Positions 50,942 to 60,239 are shown, counted from the stretch's first letter. The stretch: DNA of 64,000 nt from Gymnodinialimonas phycosphaerae (GCF_019195455.1 NZ_JAIMBW010000001.1:310001-374000), one strand, 5' to 3'. Translations and numbers: made by a program. Notes: a model not told the origin generated them from the letters alone.

Positions 50942-52162
50942 TTAAAACTCCCAACCGACCTGGAATGTGTAAATCATTTCTTCCCGTGTGCCGCCGGGCG
51001 TCGTGTCCTCATGGACCTGCGCTGCGGCCGTCTCAATGTAGATGTCTTCAAATACGAAAGCGCGCAGCCACAGGCCGTAGCTGTACTCGTCAAAATCCGT
51101 GGTTATGCCACCGACGTCCTGTTCCGTCTGGCCCATCTCGGCGAATGCGCCGGCGACCCAGCGGTTAGGCAGGTTGTCCCATTCCACATCGAAGGCGTGC
51201 TGCGCGGCCAACCGGACCGAGGCTTCGGTGAATTCGATCGGTGTTGCCGCATCCACCTCGGTGTGGGCGCTCCATGTGCCCGACAGACGCAGGCGCGTGT
51301 CGCGAGAGGGGCGGTAGGTCACGCCTAGGTCAAACTCGTAAAAATCGAAATCCGGATCGCCCGCGTCCATCGCGATCTCGCGGCCCACACCCAGATCGGC
51401 GTAGACCGTAAAGCGCTCGTTGATCGGGTTGGCGTAGGCCAGACCTGCGCCCCAGGAGGTGTAATCACCGGACAGAGTGTCGTCGTTCTGGAACCACCCC
51501 AATTCGGCGTAGGCCTGTAGACGGGGGCCGTAGGCATCGGATGCAAGGCGCCACTGCGGTCCGGTGCGCAGGCGCGCATTGGTGCGTTCGTTGATCGAGG
51601 CATCCCCGGGCTGGTAGGTGCTGAAGGCGAATTCCGTGACCCATTGCGTCACATCGGCGTCGCCCATGTCGATGCGCCAATCCACGGAACCGTTCACGAA
51701 GGCCCCTTGCTCGTCACTGGTGTCGGCAAAGGCATAGCCCACCTGCAACCGCCCGCTATAGTCCGAGCGGTCATCGCGCTCTTGCGCTTCTTCGCGGTAA
51801 CGCGCGACCTCGGTCATTTGCTCGGGCGTCAGCGTCCCCGAGGCCTGGGCGGCGGCGAAATGGTATTCGGCCACAGCGTAGGAGCCGAGCGCGAAGTAGG
51901 CCACGGCCAGCTCTACGCGGGCGGTGGTATTGTTGGGCTCCAGATCAACCAGGCGCTCCAGGGTTGCGGCGGCGGCCTCGAAATCGCGGGCCGCAACCGA
52001 AAGGCGAGCATAGTCGCGCATCAACTGGCGGTTGGCGGGATCGACCAGCAGTTGCTCGAACACGTCTTGGCGCTGCGCGTCAGCGGCCGCAGTTTGGGCC
52101 GCGACAGGCGCGGAAATCAAGGTCAGAGCGGCGACGGACGCCAGAAGAGGGGCGCGAAACAT
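50942..52162 (-). CDS. TPR and outer-membrane beta-barrel protein
   Basis: 406 residues. Signal peptide (MFRAPLLASVAALTLISAPVAAQ), a TPR-like helical region (about 30-130; NTTARVELAVAYFALGSYAVAEYHF) and a C-terminal beta-barrel of about 260 residues. The barrel has alternating aromatic strands and a terminal Phe (TFQVGWEF), as in outer-membrane proteins. Layout is like Slam-type surface lipoprotein assembly modifiers, which move proteins across the outer membrane. Upstream of the FecR gene and probably its partner. Confidence 0.82.
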   Translation of the reverse strand: MFRAPLLASVAALTLISAPVAAQTAAADAQRQDVFEQLLVDPANRQLMRDYARLSVAARDFEAAAATLERLVDLEPNNTTARVELAVAYFALGSYAVAEYHFAAAQASGTLTPEQMTEVARYREEAQERDDRSDYSGRLQVGYAFADTSDEQGAFVNGSVDWRIDMGDADVTQWVTEFAFSTYQPGDASINERTNARLRTGPQWRLASDAYGPRLQAYAELGWFQNDDTLSGDYTSWGAGLAYANPINERFTVYADLGVGREIAMDAGDPDFDFYEFDLGVTYRPSRDTRLRLSGTWSAHTEVDAATPIEFTEASVRLAAQHAFDVEWDNLPNRWVAGAFAEMGQTEQDVGGITTDFDEYSYGLWLRAFVFEDIYIETAAAQVHEDTTPGGTREEMIYTFQVGWEF

Positions 52163-52299
52163 ATCAGGGGGGCCTCACGAGGGGAAAAATAAGGTCGTCT
52201 CAATAGGCGCGATCCTAGGACTGCGTGGCCCATTTTACAACGTGTTGCGCACCAGACGGCCCGGATCGCGGCATTGTCGCAACGGTCCCGAACCCTGTA

Positions 52300-53118
52300 T
52301 CAGCCGCCCAGCTTGGCGTGCACCTCTTCCAGATCAATTTCGCCGATGGGCATCTTGTTGCTGGGATTGTCGAAATCGTACTTAAAGAGCTCGAAATCGC
52401 GGTGGTAGATTTCCTTGATCAGATGCATTGACAGATCGTCGAAGTAGTCCTCGACCGGGTGCAGGCGCTTGGGGCCGTGTCCTTCGGACTCGTTGAAACG
52501 GGGCACGTCCTTGAGCTTGATCGGATGGGCGTTTTCCGTTGCATCCAGAACGCTTTGCATGCCGTCGTTGAAGCTTTCGGTCCAGAAGATCTTGTCGTAG
52601 CGCCCGCCGTTGACGATGAAGGTCGAGACATGGCCCGCCATCGCGGACCAGTGGATGTCCGGGTCCATCGGCTTGCGCCAGCGGATGGTGTCACGGGTAA
52701 ACAGCAGGAACCGGCGGAAGCTGGCGATCTGGTCAAACTCGCCCTTGCCGTCCTCACCGCCCACTTCGATGCCGTATTTCTGGATCAGAAGTGGCACCAG
52801 GTTGCCGCGATAGCGCTTCCCGTTGCGCTGGATGCCGCAGATCTTGTCGAAAAACGACGACAGGATGCGGGTGTAGGGGTTGCGCACGCAGGTGAAGGCG
52901 AAACTCTTGTTGGTGGTGACGTTGGCCTCGATCAGCGGCTGGCTGGCATCGAAGGCCCATTTGTGCATGCCGCCCTGGGCGTCATGAATGTCGCCGTCGA
53001 AGTACGCTCCATTGTCGGTGTAGTACATGATCTGGCCGATCGTCGAGCAGGCGCATTTGGGCACCACGCGGTACACCATGCTTTCACTCGACGTCATCCA
53101 AGTGCCTGGAAAACCCAT
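52300..53118 (-). CDS. Sulfotransferase family 2 protein
   Basis: 272 residues, carbohydrate-type sulfotransferase. The 5'-phosphosulfate loop is VYRVVPKCACSTIGQ near the start; the 3'-phosphate motif is TCVRNPYTRILSSFFDKI (about 75-92). It should transfer sulfate from PAPS to a glycan. A GAGG site precedes the ATG at 53118; a start at 53097 is also possible. Divergent from a glycosyltransferase gene with 166 A/T-rich bases between. Confidence 0.88.
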   Translation of the reverse strand: MGFPGTWMTSSESMVYRVVPKCACSTIGQIMYYTDNGAYFDGDIHDAQGGMHKWAFDASQPLIEANVTTNKSFAFTCVRNPYTRILSSFFDKICGIQRNGKRYRGNLVPLLIQKYGIEVGGEDGKGEFDQIASFRRFLLFTRDTIRWRKPMDPDIHWSAMAGHVSTFIVNGGRYDKIFWTESFNDGMQSVLDATENAHPIKLKDVPRFNESEGHGPKRLHPVEDYFDDLSMHLIKEIYHRDFELFKYDFDNPSNKMPIGEIDLEEVHAKLGG

Positions 53119-53284
53119 ATGCTCGTTACCTCACGTGCTGCCCGGCGTGTCGTTCGACGGATCGCTCACCAAATCTAAAGATATAAATTGCAAACATTTG
53201 ATGTCGCATCAATGTCTTTCGGGTATTAATGAGTTAACAACAAGGCGCAACAATGCGCAAAGATCCGAGGCAATCGTTTCCAGA

Positions 53285-54862
53285 ATGGCAAAAATCGCCT
53301 TTATTCTCCTGTGTCACAAGGATGCGCCAAGCATCATCCGGCAGGCCGAGCGTCTGACGGCGACAGGTGATTATGTGTCGATTCACTTTGACGCAAGTGC
53401 CAAGGCGGCGGAGTTTGCGGCATTGCAGAGCGCCTTGAAGGACAACGCGGGCGTCACTTTTGCAAAAAAGCGCATAAAATGCGGCTGGGGGGAATGGTCG
53501 CTTTGCCAAGCCACGTTGAACGCGATCGAAGCCGCGGTCGAAGCGTTCCCCAAGGCCACCCACTTCTACATGCTCTCGGGCGATTGTGCCTCGGTTAAGT
53601 CGGCGGCCTATGCGCACAAGTTCCTCGATGACCGGGACATGGATTATGTGGAGTCGTTCGATTTCTTCCACTCGGACTGGATCAAGACCGGCTTCAAGGG
53701 TGAGCGGCTGTTTTACCGCCACTTCTTCAACGAACGAAACCACAAGACGCTGTTTTATGCCTCCTTCAACCTGCAACGCAAACTGCGGCTGGAACGCAGG
53801 ATACCCGACGACATCCAGGTGATGATCGGTAGCCAATGGTGGTGCCTGCGCCGCAACACGATCGAGGCCATCCTCGCCTTCTGCCGTGAGCGGCCGGATG
53901 TGATCCGCTTCTTCCAGACCACATGGATCCCCGATGAGACGTTCTTCCAGACACTTGTGCGCCACCTCGTCCCCGCGCGCGAGATCGAGAGTCGCACGCT
54001 GACCTTCAAGATGTTCAGCGATTACGGCATGCCGGTGACCTTCTACAACGACCAGTACGATCTGCTGATCAGCCAGGACTACCTGTTCGCCCGGAAGATT
54101 TCGGCTGAGGCCACGCTGCTCAAAGAGCGTCTCGGTGCGCTGTGGAGTTCTTCGCGCAAGGACTTCGCGACATCCCAGGAGGGGCCCAAGCTGCACGCTT
54201 TCCTGACCGGGCGCGGACGGGTCGGCAAACGTTTCGGCACCCGGTTTTGGGAGCGCGAAAGCACATTGGGCGCGGACCGCGATCTTTATATGCTGGTGTG
54301 CAAGAAATGGCACGTCGCCAAGCGCCTGTTGAAGGCTTCGTCCGAAAAGCTGGACATCCGGGGCGTCGAGTATCTGTTCGATGAGGCGGGCTGCCGCGTG
54401 CCGCATCTGGGCGGAATCGAACGGACGATGGAAAAGCGCAACCGCCACCGTCGGGCGCTGATGCGGATGCTGTTCGATTACTACGGGACAGAGCAATTGA
54501 TGATCTGCCTCGACCCTGCCAATCTTGACCTGATGCGCGACTTCATGTCGGATCGTGCCAATGCGAGGATTCTGGAAGTGCAGTGCAATTTCGACGATCA
54601 ATATCTAGTTGGCCATGCCCATCGCGTGGGACTTGCGACAGATGACACGCCGGGCGAGGTCTTGCAGCGCATGCTGCCGACACTGCGCCACGAATTCCTC
54701 GATGAACAGATGGAGATCCGCGAGGCGGAGTTCAAACAGCATTGGCGCCTGAAGGAAGGCCGCTCGCCCGAGGAAAACGGCACGGTGCTGGCAGAGTTTT
54801 TCGGGATCGATCAGGACCGCGGTCGCGAGTTGGCCGAGACCCAGCACCTGTTTGCGGATTGA
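53285..54862 (+). CDS. GT14-type beta-1,6-N-acetylglucosaminyltransferase with DUF5928-like C-terminus
   Basis: 525 residues. The N-terminal half (about 1-280) fits core-2/I-branching glycosyltransferases: KIAFILLCHKDAPSIIRQAERL, KCGWGEWSLCQATLNAI, HFYMLSGDCASVKS, GSQWWCLRRNTIEAIL and PDETFFQTL. The C-terminal half (about 290-525) is a conserved unknown domain, probably DUF5928, with LMICLDPANLDLMRDF. No membrane segment. Possibly builds a surface glycan that the divergent sulfotransferase modifies. The ATG at 53285 is the first with protein-like sequence. Confidence 0.85.
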   Translation: MAKIAFILLCHKDAPSIIRQAERLTATGDYVSIHFDASAKAAEFAALQSALKDNAGVTFAKKRIKCGWGEWSLCQATLNAIEAAVEAFPKATHFYMLSGDCASVKSAAYAHKFLDDRDMDYVESFDFFHSDWIKTGFKGERLFYRHFFNERNHKTLFYASFNLQRKLRLERRIPDDIQVMIGSQWWCLRRNTIEAILAFCRERPDVIRFFQTTWIPDETFFQTLVRHLVPAREIESRTLTFKMFSDYGMPVTFYNDQYDLLISQDYLFARKISAEATLLKERLGALWSSSRKDFATSQEGPKLHAFLTGRGRVGKRFGTRFWERESTLGADRDLYMLVCKKWHVAKRLLKASSEKLDIRGVEYLFDEAGCRVPHLGGIERTMEKRNRHRRALMRMLFDYYGTEQLMICLDPANLDLMRDFMSDRANARILEVQCNFDDQYLVGHAHRVGLATDDTPGEVLQRMLPTLRHEFLDEQMEIREAEFKQHWRLKEGRSPEENGTVLAEFFGIDQDRGRELAETQHLFAD

Positions 54863-54877
54863 GAGGGGGCCTGACAC

Positions 54878-55252
54878 ATGGCATTCGACTACGACGACCA
54901 GAACATTTTCGCCAAGATCCTGCGCGGTGAAATTCCCAACACAACCGTGGCGGAAACCGAGCATACGCTGGCGTTCGCCGACATCCATCCGCAAGCGCCG
55001 GTCCATGTGCTGGTGATCCCCAAGGGACCTTACGTTTGCTTCGATCACTTCGCGGCGGAAGCCTCGGACGCGGAAATCGTCGATTTCCACCGGGTCGCGG
55101 CACAGATCTGCGCCAGGATCTCACCCGGCGCAGGCGGGGCAGGGTACCGCACGATCTCCAACGCGGGCACCGACGGTGTGCAGGACGTGCCCCATTACCA
55201 TATGCATATTCTGGGCGGGCGTCCCCTGGGGCGGATGCTGGCAAAGGCATAG
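54878..55252 (+). CDS. HIT-family nucleotide-binding protein
   Basis: 124 residues, histidine triad protein (HINT branch). It has ENIFAKILRGEIP-type start (QNIFAKILRGEIPN), DIHPQAPVHVLVIPK and the triad HYHMHILGG near the end. Hydrolyses nucleoside phosphoramidates in related proteins. Starts 16 bases after the glycosyltransferase gene. Confidence 0.94.
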   Translation: MAFDYDDQNIFAKILRGEIPNTTVAETEHTLAFADIHPQAPVHVLVIPKGPYVCFDHFAAEASDAEIVDFHRVAAQICARISPGAGGAGYRTISNAGTDGVQDVPHYHMHILGGRPLGRMLAKA

Positions 55253-55321
55253 TCGCACGCTTGTCTGCCCGCAGGTGAGGTGCGATAGAGGCGCAAGAAA
55301 CCATCGCAAGGGATCAAGACC

Positions 55322-55504
55322 ATGGCCATCGACGCCCCCGAGACAGAAATCGTGTCCACGACCCGCGTGGCCTGTGATGGCGGCGAAGGCGCCTTGGGCC
55401 ATCCGCGCGTCTGGCTGATGATCGACCCCGACACCGGCTTCGTCGAATGCGGCTATTGCGACAAGAAGTTCGTGCATGAGGATTTCGTCGACAAGACCGG
55501 GTGA
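55322..55504 (+). CDS. Zinc-finger domain protein (NDUFS6/zf-CHCC-like)
   Basis: 60 residues. Conserved [26 protein letters not shown] with C-x2-C and His ligands, plus Cys near residue 19, the pattern of the small zinc-finger proteins related to the complex I subunit NDUFS6. Short gap to the HIT gene and a ribosome-binding AAGGGA before the ATG. Confidence 0.9.
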   Translation: MAIDAPETEIVSTTRVACDGGEGALGHPRVWLMIDPDTGFVECGYCDKKFVHEDFVDKTG

Positions 55505-55550
55505 TCCGTCGCCGCGTCGGCGCATGGCGCTGGGCTGCCCCTTGGGGCGC

Positions 55551-55942
55551 TTAGCTGAGGGGGATTTCCTGAACCCCGCATTGCAGGGTCACGCGGCCAG
55601 TTTCGGCCTGAACGTAATCCGCGATGTTGTTGCCGCTCCAGGCCTCGTCGGGCGGCCGTCCAGCATTTCTCCGGTCCCCTGGGCGGTGCCCGTTGCCCCG
55701 TCGAAGACCGTGTATTGCACCGTCCCTTCCACCCCGTCGCCGCAATCGAACCGTGCCATGCCGGTCTCGTTGTCCCAGGTGCCGGTGCAGGCCTCGCCGG
55801 TGTATAGCTCCCCCCGCAGGGTGCCGCGGTCCCAGCCGATGGAGCCGCCCACAAACAGCGTATCGCCCCCGATGCAGCCCACCACATGGCTACAGCTTTG
55901 CGGGCTGCCCTCTTGATGCACGCAGTCGGGATCAAGCCGCAT
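55551..55942 (-). pseudogene. Small cysteine-rich protein gene with a frameshift
   Basis: The first part (55942 to about 55660) encodes CVHQEGSPQSCSHVVG, GSIGWDRGTLRGELYTG and GTVQYTVFDGATGTAQGTGEM; the sense then continues in another frame as PDEAWSGNNIADYVQAE and ends at 55551 (CGVQEIPLS). One base missing in a C-run (three instead of four C) near 55660 would explain it. Either a real recent frameshift or a sequence error. No clear signal peptide from the in-frame ATG. Function unknown. Confidence 0.65.
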
Positions 55943-56029
55943 CTACGCGCTGGCGGAATTTGTGAAAAACACGGATGCAGTACCTGCCCCGGCAAGGTAG
56001 ACACAGATCAGCAAACGAGGGAAAGCACC

Positions 56030-58819
56030 ATGGCATTTGGAAAAGGACATCATCTTCACCTCGTGGATGGGTCAGCGTTCATTTTTCGCGCGTACCATGC
56101 TCTGCCGCCGCTGACGCGCAAGTCAGATGGTCTTCCAATTGGGGCGGTCGCGGGATTTTGCAACATGATCTACCGGATGATCGAGGCCAACACCGGCCCC
56201 GATGCGCCGACCCATGCCGCCGTCATATTCGACAAGGGCAGCCATACGTTCCGCAACGACCTCTATGACCAATACAAGGCCAACCGCGAGGCGATGCCCG
56301 AGGATCTGCGGCCGCAGATTCCGCTGACCCGCGATGCGACGCGGGCCTTCAACCTCGCCTGTATCGAGATGGAGGGGTTCGAGGCCGACGATATCATCGC
56401 CACCTACGCCCGCATGGCGCGGGAAGCTGGGGGGCGCTGCACGATCATTTCCAGCGACAAGGACATGATGCAACTGGTCGGTGACGGGGTCGAGATGTTC
56501 GATGCCATGAAGAACAACCGCATCGGCCGCGACGGCGTGCTGGAGAAATTCGGCGTCGGGCCTGAACGGGTCGTGGATGTGCAGGCGCTGGCAGGCGATA
56601 GCGTTGACAACGTCCCCGGTGCACCCGGCATCGGGATCAAGACGGCGGCACTTTTGATCAATGAATACGGGGATCTGGACCAGCTTCTGGCGCGTGCGGA
56701 CGAGATCAAGCAACCCAAGCGTCGACAGACCCTGATCGATCACGCCGACCAGATCCGCCTGTCGCGACAACTGGTGTTGCTGGATGAAAACGTGGATCTG
56801 GCAGAAAGCCTCGATGACCTTGAAGTGCGGGAGCCTGACGCGGAACAACTTCTGTCCTTCCTGGCCGAGATGGAGTTTCGCACGCTCACCAAACGTGTCG
56901 CCGAGCAGATGGGCGCCGAGGCCCCGACCATCGCCGAGCCCACGCCCGAAGCGGCCCCTGACGCCCCTGAGATGCCCGCGATCGACCATTCCAAGTATGA
57001 GATCGTCAACGACGTCAAGACATTGCAGGACTGGGTAGACCGGGCCGTGGCCCGGGGCGAAGTGGCGTTCGACACCGAAACCACCTCGCTCAACGAGATG
57101 GTGGCAGAACTGGTCGGGGTCTCGCTCTGCATTGAACCAGGCGAAGCCTGCTACATCCCGCTTCTGCACCGGGGCGGCGGTGATGACCTCTTCGCCGACA
57201 CTGCATTGGCCGAGGGGCAGATCCCGTTCGAGGACGCGCTGGCCGTGCTCAAGCCGATGTTGGAGGACGATAGCGTCCTGAAGATCGCCCAGAATGCCAA
57301 ATATGATGTGAAGGTGCTGGCCAACTACGGCATCACCGTCGCGCCCATCGACGACACGATGCTGCTGTCCTACGCGCTGCACGCGGGTCTGCACAATCAC
57401 GGCATGGATGCCCTGTCCGAACGCTACCTGGGTCACACGCCTTTGCCGATCAAGGCGCTGATCGGAAGCGGGAAATCCCAGATCACCTTCGACCGAGTCG
57501 CGATTGCGGACGCCGCCCCCTATGCGGCTGAAGACGCCGATATCACCCTGCGGTTTCACAAACTGTTCAAACCCAAGCTGCACCAGGTCGGGGTCACGAA
57601 GGTCTATGAACGGCTCGAACGCCCGCTGGTTCCCGTCCTTGCGCGCATGGAACGCTCGGGCATCAAGGTCGACCGCGAGGTCCTGTCGCGCATGTCCAAC
57701 GCCTTCGCCCAGAAAATGGCAGGGCTGGAGGCCGAAATTCACGAGCTGGCCGGAGAGACCTTCAACGTCGGCTCGCCCGCACAGCTTGGCGAGATTCTGT
57801 TCGACAAGATGGGTCTGGACGGCGGCAAGAAGGGCAAGGCAGGGAAATACTCCACCGGTGCCGATATCCTCGAAGATCTCGCCACCGAACATGATCTACC
57901 CGCCCGCGTGCTGGACTGGCGGCAGTTGTCGAAGCTGAAATCCACCTACACCGACGCGCTGCAAGACCACATCAACCCGGACACGGGCCGCGTACACACG
58001 TCGTATTCTATCGCGGGCGCCAACACCGGGCGGCTCGCCTCCACCGATCCGAACCTGCAAAACATCCCGATCCGTTCCGAGGAAGGCCGCCGGATACGCG
58101 AAGCTTTTGTGGCCGAACCGGGTAAGGTGCTGGTGGCACTGGACTATTCCCAGATCGAGCTGCGCATCCTTGCCCATATCGCGGGCATCGACGCCCTGAA
58201 AGAGGCCTTCAAGGAAGGTCAAGACATTCACGCCGCCACGGCGTCCGAGATGTTCAACGTGCCGCTTGAAGACATGACCTCCGACGTGCGTCGTCAGGCC
58301 AAGGCGATCAACTTCGGGGTGATCTACGGTATTTCGGGCTTCGGCCTTGCGCGCAACCTGCGCATCCCGCGGGCCGAGGCGCAGGGCTTCATCGACCGCT
58401 ATTTCGAACGTTTCCCCGGCATCCGCACCTACATGGACGACACCAAGGCCTTCGCGAAAGAGAACCTCTACGTGCAGACGCTCTTTGGCCGCAAAATCCA
58501 CACGCCCGAGATCAACGCCAAGGGGCCCGGCGCGGGCTTCGCGGGGCGCGCGGCGATCAACGCGCCGATCCAGGGCACAGCCGCCGACATCATCCGCCGG
58601 GCCATGGTACGGATGGAGGACGCGATTGAAGGCATCCCTGCAAAGATGCTTCTCCAGGTCCACGACGAACTGGTGTTCGAGGTCGATGAAGACGCCACCG
58701 ACGCCCTGATCGCGCGTGCGCGCGAAGTGATGGAAGGCGCCGCCCATCCGGCGGTGCACCTGAGCGTCCCGATCACGGTGGATGCCGGGCAGGGGGCGAA
58801 CTGGGCAGAGGCGCATTGA
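56030..58819 (+). CDS. polA: DNA polymerase I
   Basis: 929 residues, all three domains: 5'-3' exonuclease (about 1-300; HLVDGSAFIFRAYHA), 3'-5' exonuclease (from about 330; FDTETTSLNEM with the metal-binding Asp/Glu intact, so proofreading is expected) and polymerase (from about 530). Motif A is ALDYSQIELRILAHIAG, the O-helix RRQAKAINFGVIYG, motif C QVHDELVFEV. The ATG at 56030 begins MAFGKGHHLHLVDG; earlier in-frame codons are intergenic. Repairs DNA and removes Okazaki primers. Confidence 0.97.
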   Translation: MAFGKGHHLHLVDGSAFIFRAYHALPPLTRKSDGLPIGAVAGFCNMIYRMIEANTGPDAPTHAAVIFDKGSHTFRNDLYDQYKANREAMPEDLRPQIPLTRDATRAFNLACIEMEGFEADDIIATYARMAREAGGRCTIISSDKDMMQLVGDGVEMFDAMKNNRIGRDGVLEKFGVGPERVVDVQALAGDSVDNVPGAPGIGIKTAALLINEYGDLDQLLARADEIKQPKRRQTLIDHADQIRLSRQLVLLDENVDLAESLDDLEVREPDAEQLLSFLAEMEFRTLTKRVAEQMGAEAPTIAEPTPEAAPDAPEMPAIDHSKYEIVNDVKTLQDWVDRAVARGEVAFDTETTSLNEMVAELVGVSLCIEPGEACYIPLLHRGGGDDLFADTALAEGQIPFEDALAVLKPMLEDDSVLKIAQNAKYDVKVLANYGITVAPIDDTMLLSYALHAGLHNHGMDALSERYLGHTPLPIKALIGSGKSQITFDRVAIADAAPYAAEDADITLRFHKLFKPKLHQVGVTKVYERLERPLVPVLARMERSGIKVDREVLSRMSNAFAQKMAGLEAEIHELAGETFNVGSPAQLGEILFDKMGLDGGKKGKAGKYSTGADILEDLATEHDLPARVLDWRQLSKLKSTYTDALQDHINPDTGRVHTSYSIAGANTGRLASTDPNLQNIPIRSEEGRRIREAFVAEPGKVLVALDYSQIELRILAHIAGIDALKEAFKEGQDIHAATASEMFNVPLEDMTSDVRRQAKAINFGVIYGISGFGLARNLRIPRAEAQGFIDRYFERFPGIRTYMDDTKAFAKENLYVQTLFGRKIHTPEINAKGPGAGFAGRAAINAPIQGTAADIIRRAMVRMEDAIEGIPAKMLLQVHDELVFEVDEDATDALIARAREVMEGAAHPAVHLSVPITVDAGQGANWAEAH

Positions 58820-58820
58820 T

Positions 58821-59189
58821 ATGTCCCACCCACCCGGCATCCGCACCTGGTCCGAGTTGCGCGCCTTCGCCCTGTCGCTTGGCCTGCCCAAGGTTGAAGA
58901 CGCGGTGTCATGGGGCAACCCGAACCTCAAAGCTCACGGCAAGATGTGGTGCTGGTGGTCGCCCTACGTCGATGCGGCGATCTTCAAGGGCACCCGCGAG
59001 GAGCGCGAGGTACTGCTGGACGCCAACCCTGACACCTTCGTGATGCATCCGCACTACGCCAACACCGGGCTGACCCTCGTGGCGGCGGGCCGGATCGACC
59101 CCGATTGGGCGGAGGCGCGGCTGAGACGCACGTGGCGGGATATGGCTCCGAAACGCTGGCTCGCCAGCCATGATGCGGGGCAAGGCTGA
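58821..59189 (+). CDS. MmcQ/YjbR-family protein
   Basis: 122 residues. WSELRAFALSLGLPKVEDAVSWGNPNLKAHGKMWCWW and the end AWRD-like TWRDMAPKRW fit the MmcQ/YjbR fold, thought to bind DNA. Function unknown. Directly follows polA (1 base) and is coupled to the next gene (TGATG). Confidence 0.88.
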   Translation: MSHPPGIRTWSELRAFALSLGLPKVEDAVSWGNPNLKAHGKMWCWWSPYVDAAIFKGTREEREVLLDANPDTFVMHPHYANTGLTLVAAGRIDPDWAEARLRRTWRDMAPKRWLASHDAGQG

Positions 59190-59605
59190 TGCAGGCGCTC
59201 TATGTCTTACGGGGCTGCCTCGCGGCCTATGCGGCGGGCGTGATCGTGATAACTCTCGCGATGATGGGCGCCGAGGGGGACGGACCTGAAGCCTTTGGGT
59301 TCGTTGCGCTTTTTGGTCTCTTCGCACTGATCCCGATGCTGATCATCACCTTTGTCATCTGGGGCGTTCTGGTGGCCAACAGCGCCCGCGTGAAGGCGTT
59401 GCAGGCGATGGCGCTCTGCGCGGCAGTGTTTTTCAGCCTCTCGGTGCTGGCGGGCGTGGCGGATGGGGAACTGCTGGCGCTTTTTGCCATCTCGCTGACC
59501 AGCCCGTTGGTGGGCGCGGCCTTCGGGGCGGCGTTCTGGGTCGGGGCCTTCGGGTTCCGCAAGGAAATGACCATGGCCAAACGCATGCCCGAGGATTGGT
59601 GGTGA
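59189..59605 (+). CDS. Small membrane protein, unknown
   Basis: 138 residues, not recognised. Four hydrophobic segments (about 8-28, 38-65, 70-90, 95-122) with few charges between, ending in a short basic tail (FRKEMTMAKRMPEDWW). Start within the yjbR-like stop, stop overlapping the pseudouridine synthase start, so translation is coupled in both directions. Confidence 0.75.
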   Translation: MQALYVLRGCLAAYAAGVIVITLAMMGAEGDGPEAFGFVALFGLFALIPMLIITFVIWGVLVANSARVKALQAMALCAAVFFSLSVLAGVADGELLALFAISLTSPLVGAAFGAAFWVGAFGFRKEMTMAKRMPEDWW

Positions 59606-60138
59606 TGCTGATCGCGCTCAACAAGCCGATGAACATGCTGTCACAATTCACGTCCGAGGGCGGATGGCCCGCGCTCGACACGCTCGGATTGCCGAAGAAG
59701 ATCTACGCCGCCGGTCGTCTGGATCGCGACAGCGAAGGGCTGTTGCTTCTGACCGATGATGGCGGCCTGCAGGCGCGGATCTCCTCGCCGAAATACAAAT
59801 CCCCCAAGGTCTATTTCGCATTGGTCGAGGGGGTGCCGGACGGCGATGCCCTGAACAGGTTGCGCGCGGGCGTCACGCTGAAAGACGGCAAGACCGCCCC
59901 CTGTGAGGCCGAAACCGTCGATACCCCCGATTGGATCTGGGACCGCGACCCGCCCGTGCGGGTCCGCAAAACAATCACCGACACTTGGGTGCGCCTGACC
60001 CTGACAGAGGGCAAGAACCGCCAGGTTCGCCGCATGTGCGCCGCTGTGGGCTATCCGGTGATCCGCCTCATTCGGTATTCCATCGGTCCCCACACCCTTG
60101 AAACCCTCGCCCCCGGCGCGTGGCGCCACGTCGGTTGA
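59605..60138 (+). CDS. 23S rRNA pseudouridine synthase, RluE-like
   Basis: 177 residues, RsuA/RluB/E/F family without the N-terminal S4 domain, as in RluE. Catalytic Asp in AGRLDRDSEGLLLLTDDG; conserved KNRQVRRMCAAVGYPVIRLIR. Modifies a uridine of 23S rRNA. The ATG at 59605 gives MLIALNKPMNMLSQF. Last gene of the polA-yjbR-membrane protein-rluE run. Confidence 0.92.
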   Translation: MLIALNKPMNMLSQFTSEGGWPALDTLGLPKKIYAAGRLDRDSEGLLLLTDDGGLQARISSPKYKSPKVYFALVEGVPDGDALNRLRAGVTLKDGKTAPCEAETVDTPDWIWDRDPPVRVRKTITDTWVRLTLTEGKNRQVRRMCAAVGYPVIRLIRYSIGPHTLETLAPGAWRHVG

Positions 60139-60191
60139 CGCAATTGAAAAAGGAGCACCCGGTTTCCCCGGCGCCCCTCTTCCCTGTTCTC

Positions 60192-60239
60192 TAAATATCC
60201 CGGGGAGCGCGAGGGGCTGGCCCCTCGCTTCTTTGGTCC
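60192..60239 (+). repeat. Dispersed intergenic repeat, copy 2
   Basis: TAAATATCCCGGGG (60192-60205), then the palindrome GAGGGGCTGGCCCCTC and TTTGGTCCC. Same 14-mer and order as 40187-40230. Leads directly into the tandem repeat. Confidence 0.7.

Noticed and set aside
53234..54601. 455-residue minus-strand frame opposite the GT14 gene
   Set aside because: The plus-strand product has clear GT14 motifs; the antisense product is compositionally odd and motif-free.
56123..57892. 589-residue minus-strand frame opposite polA
   Set aside because: Antisense shadow of DNA polymerase I; no motif or ribosome-binding site.
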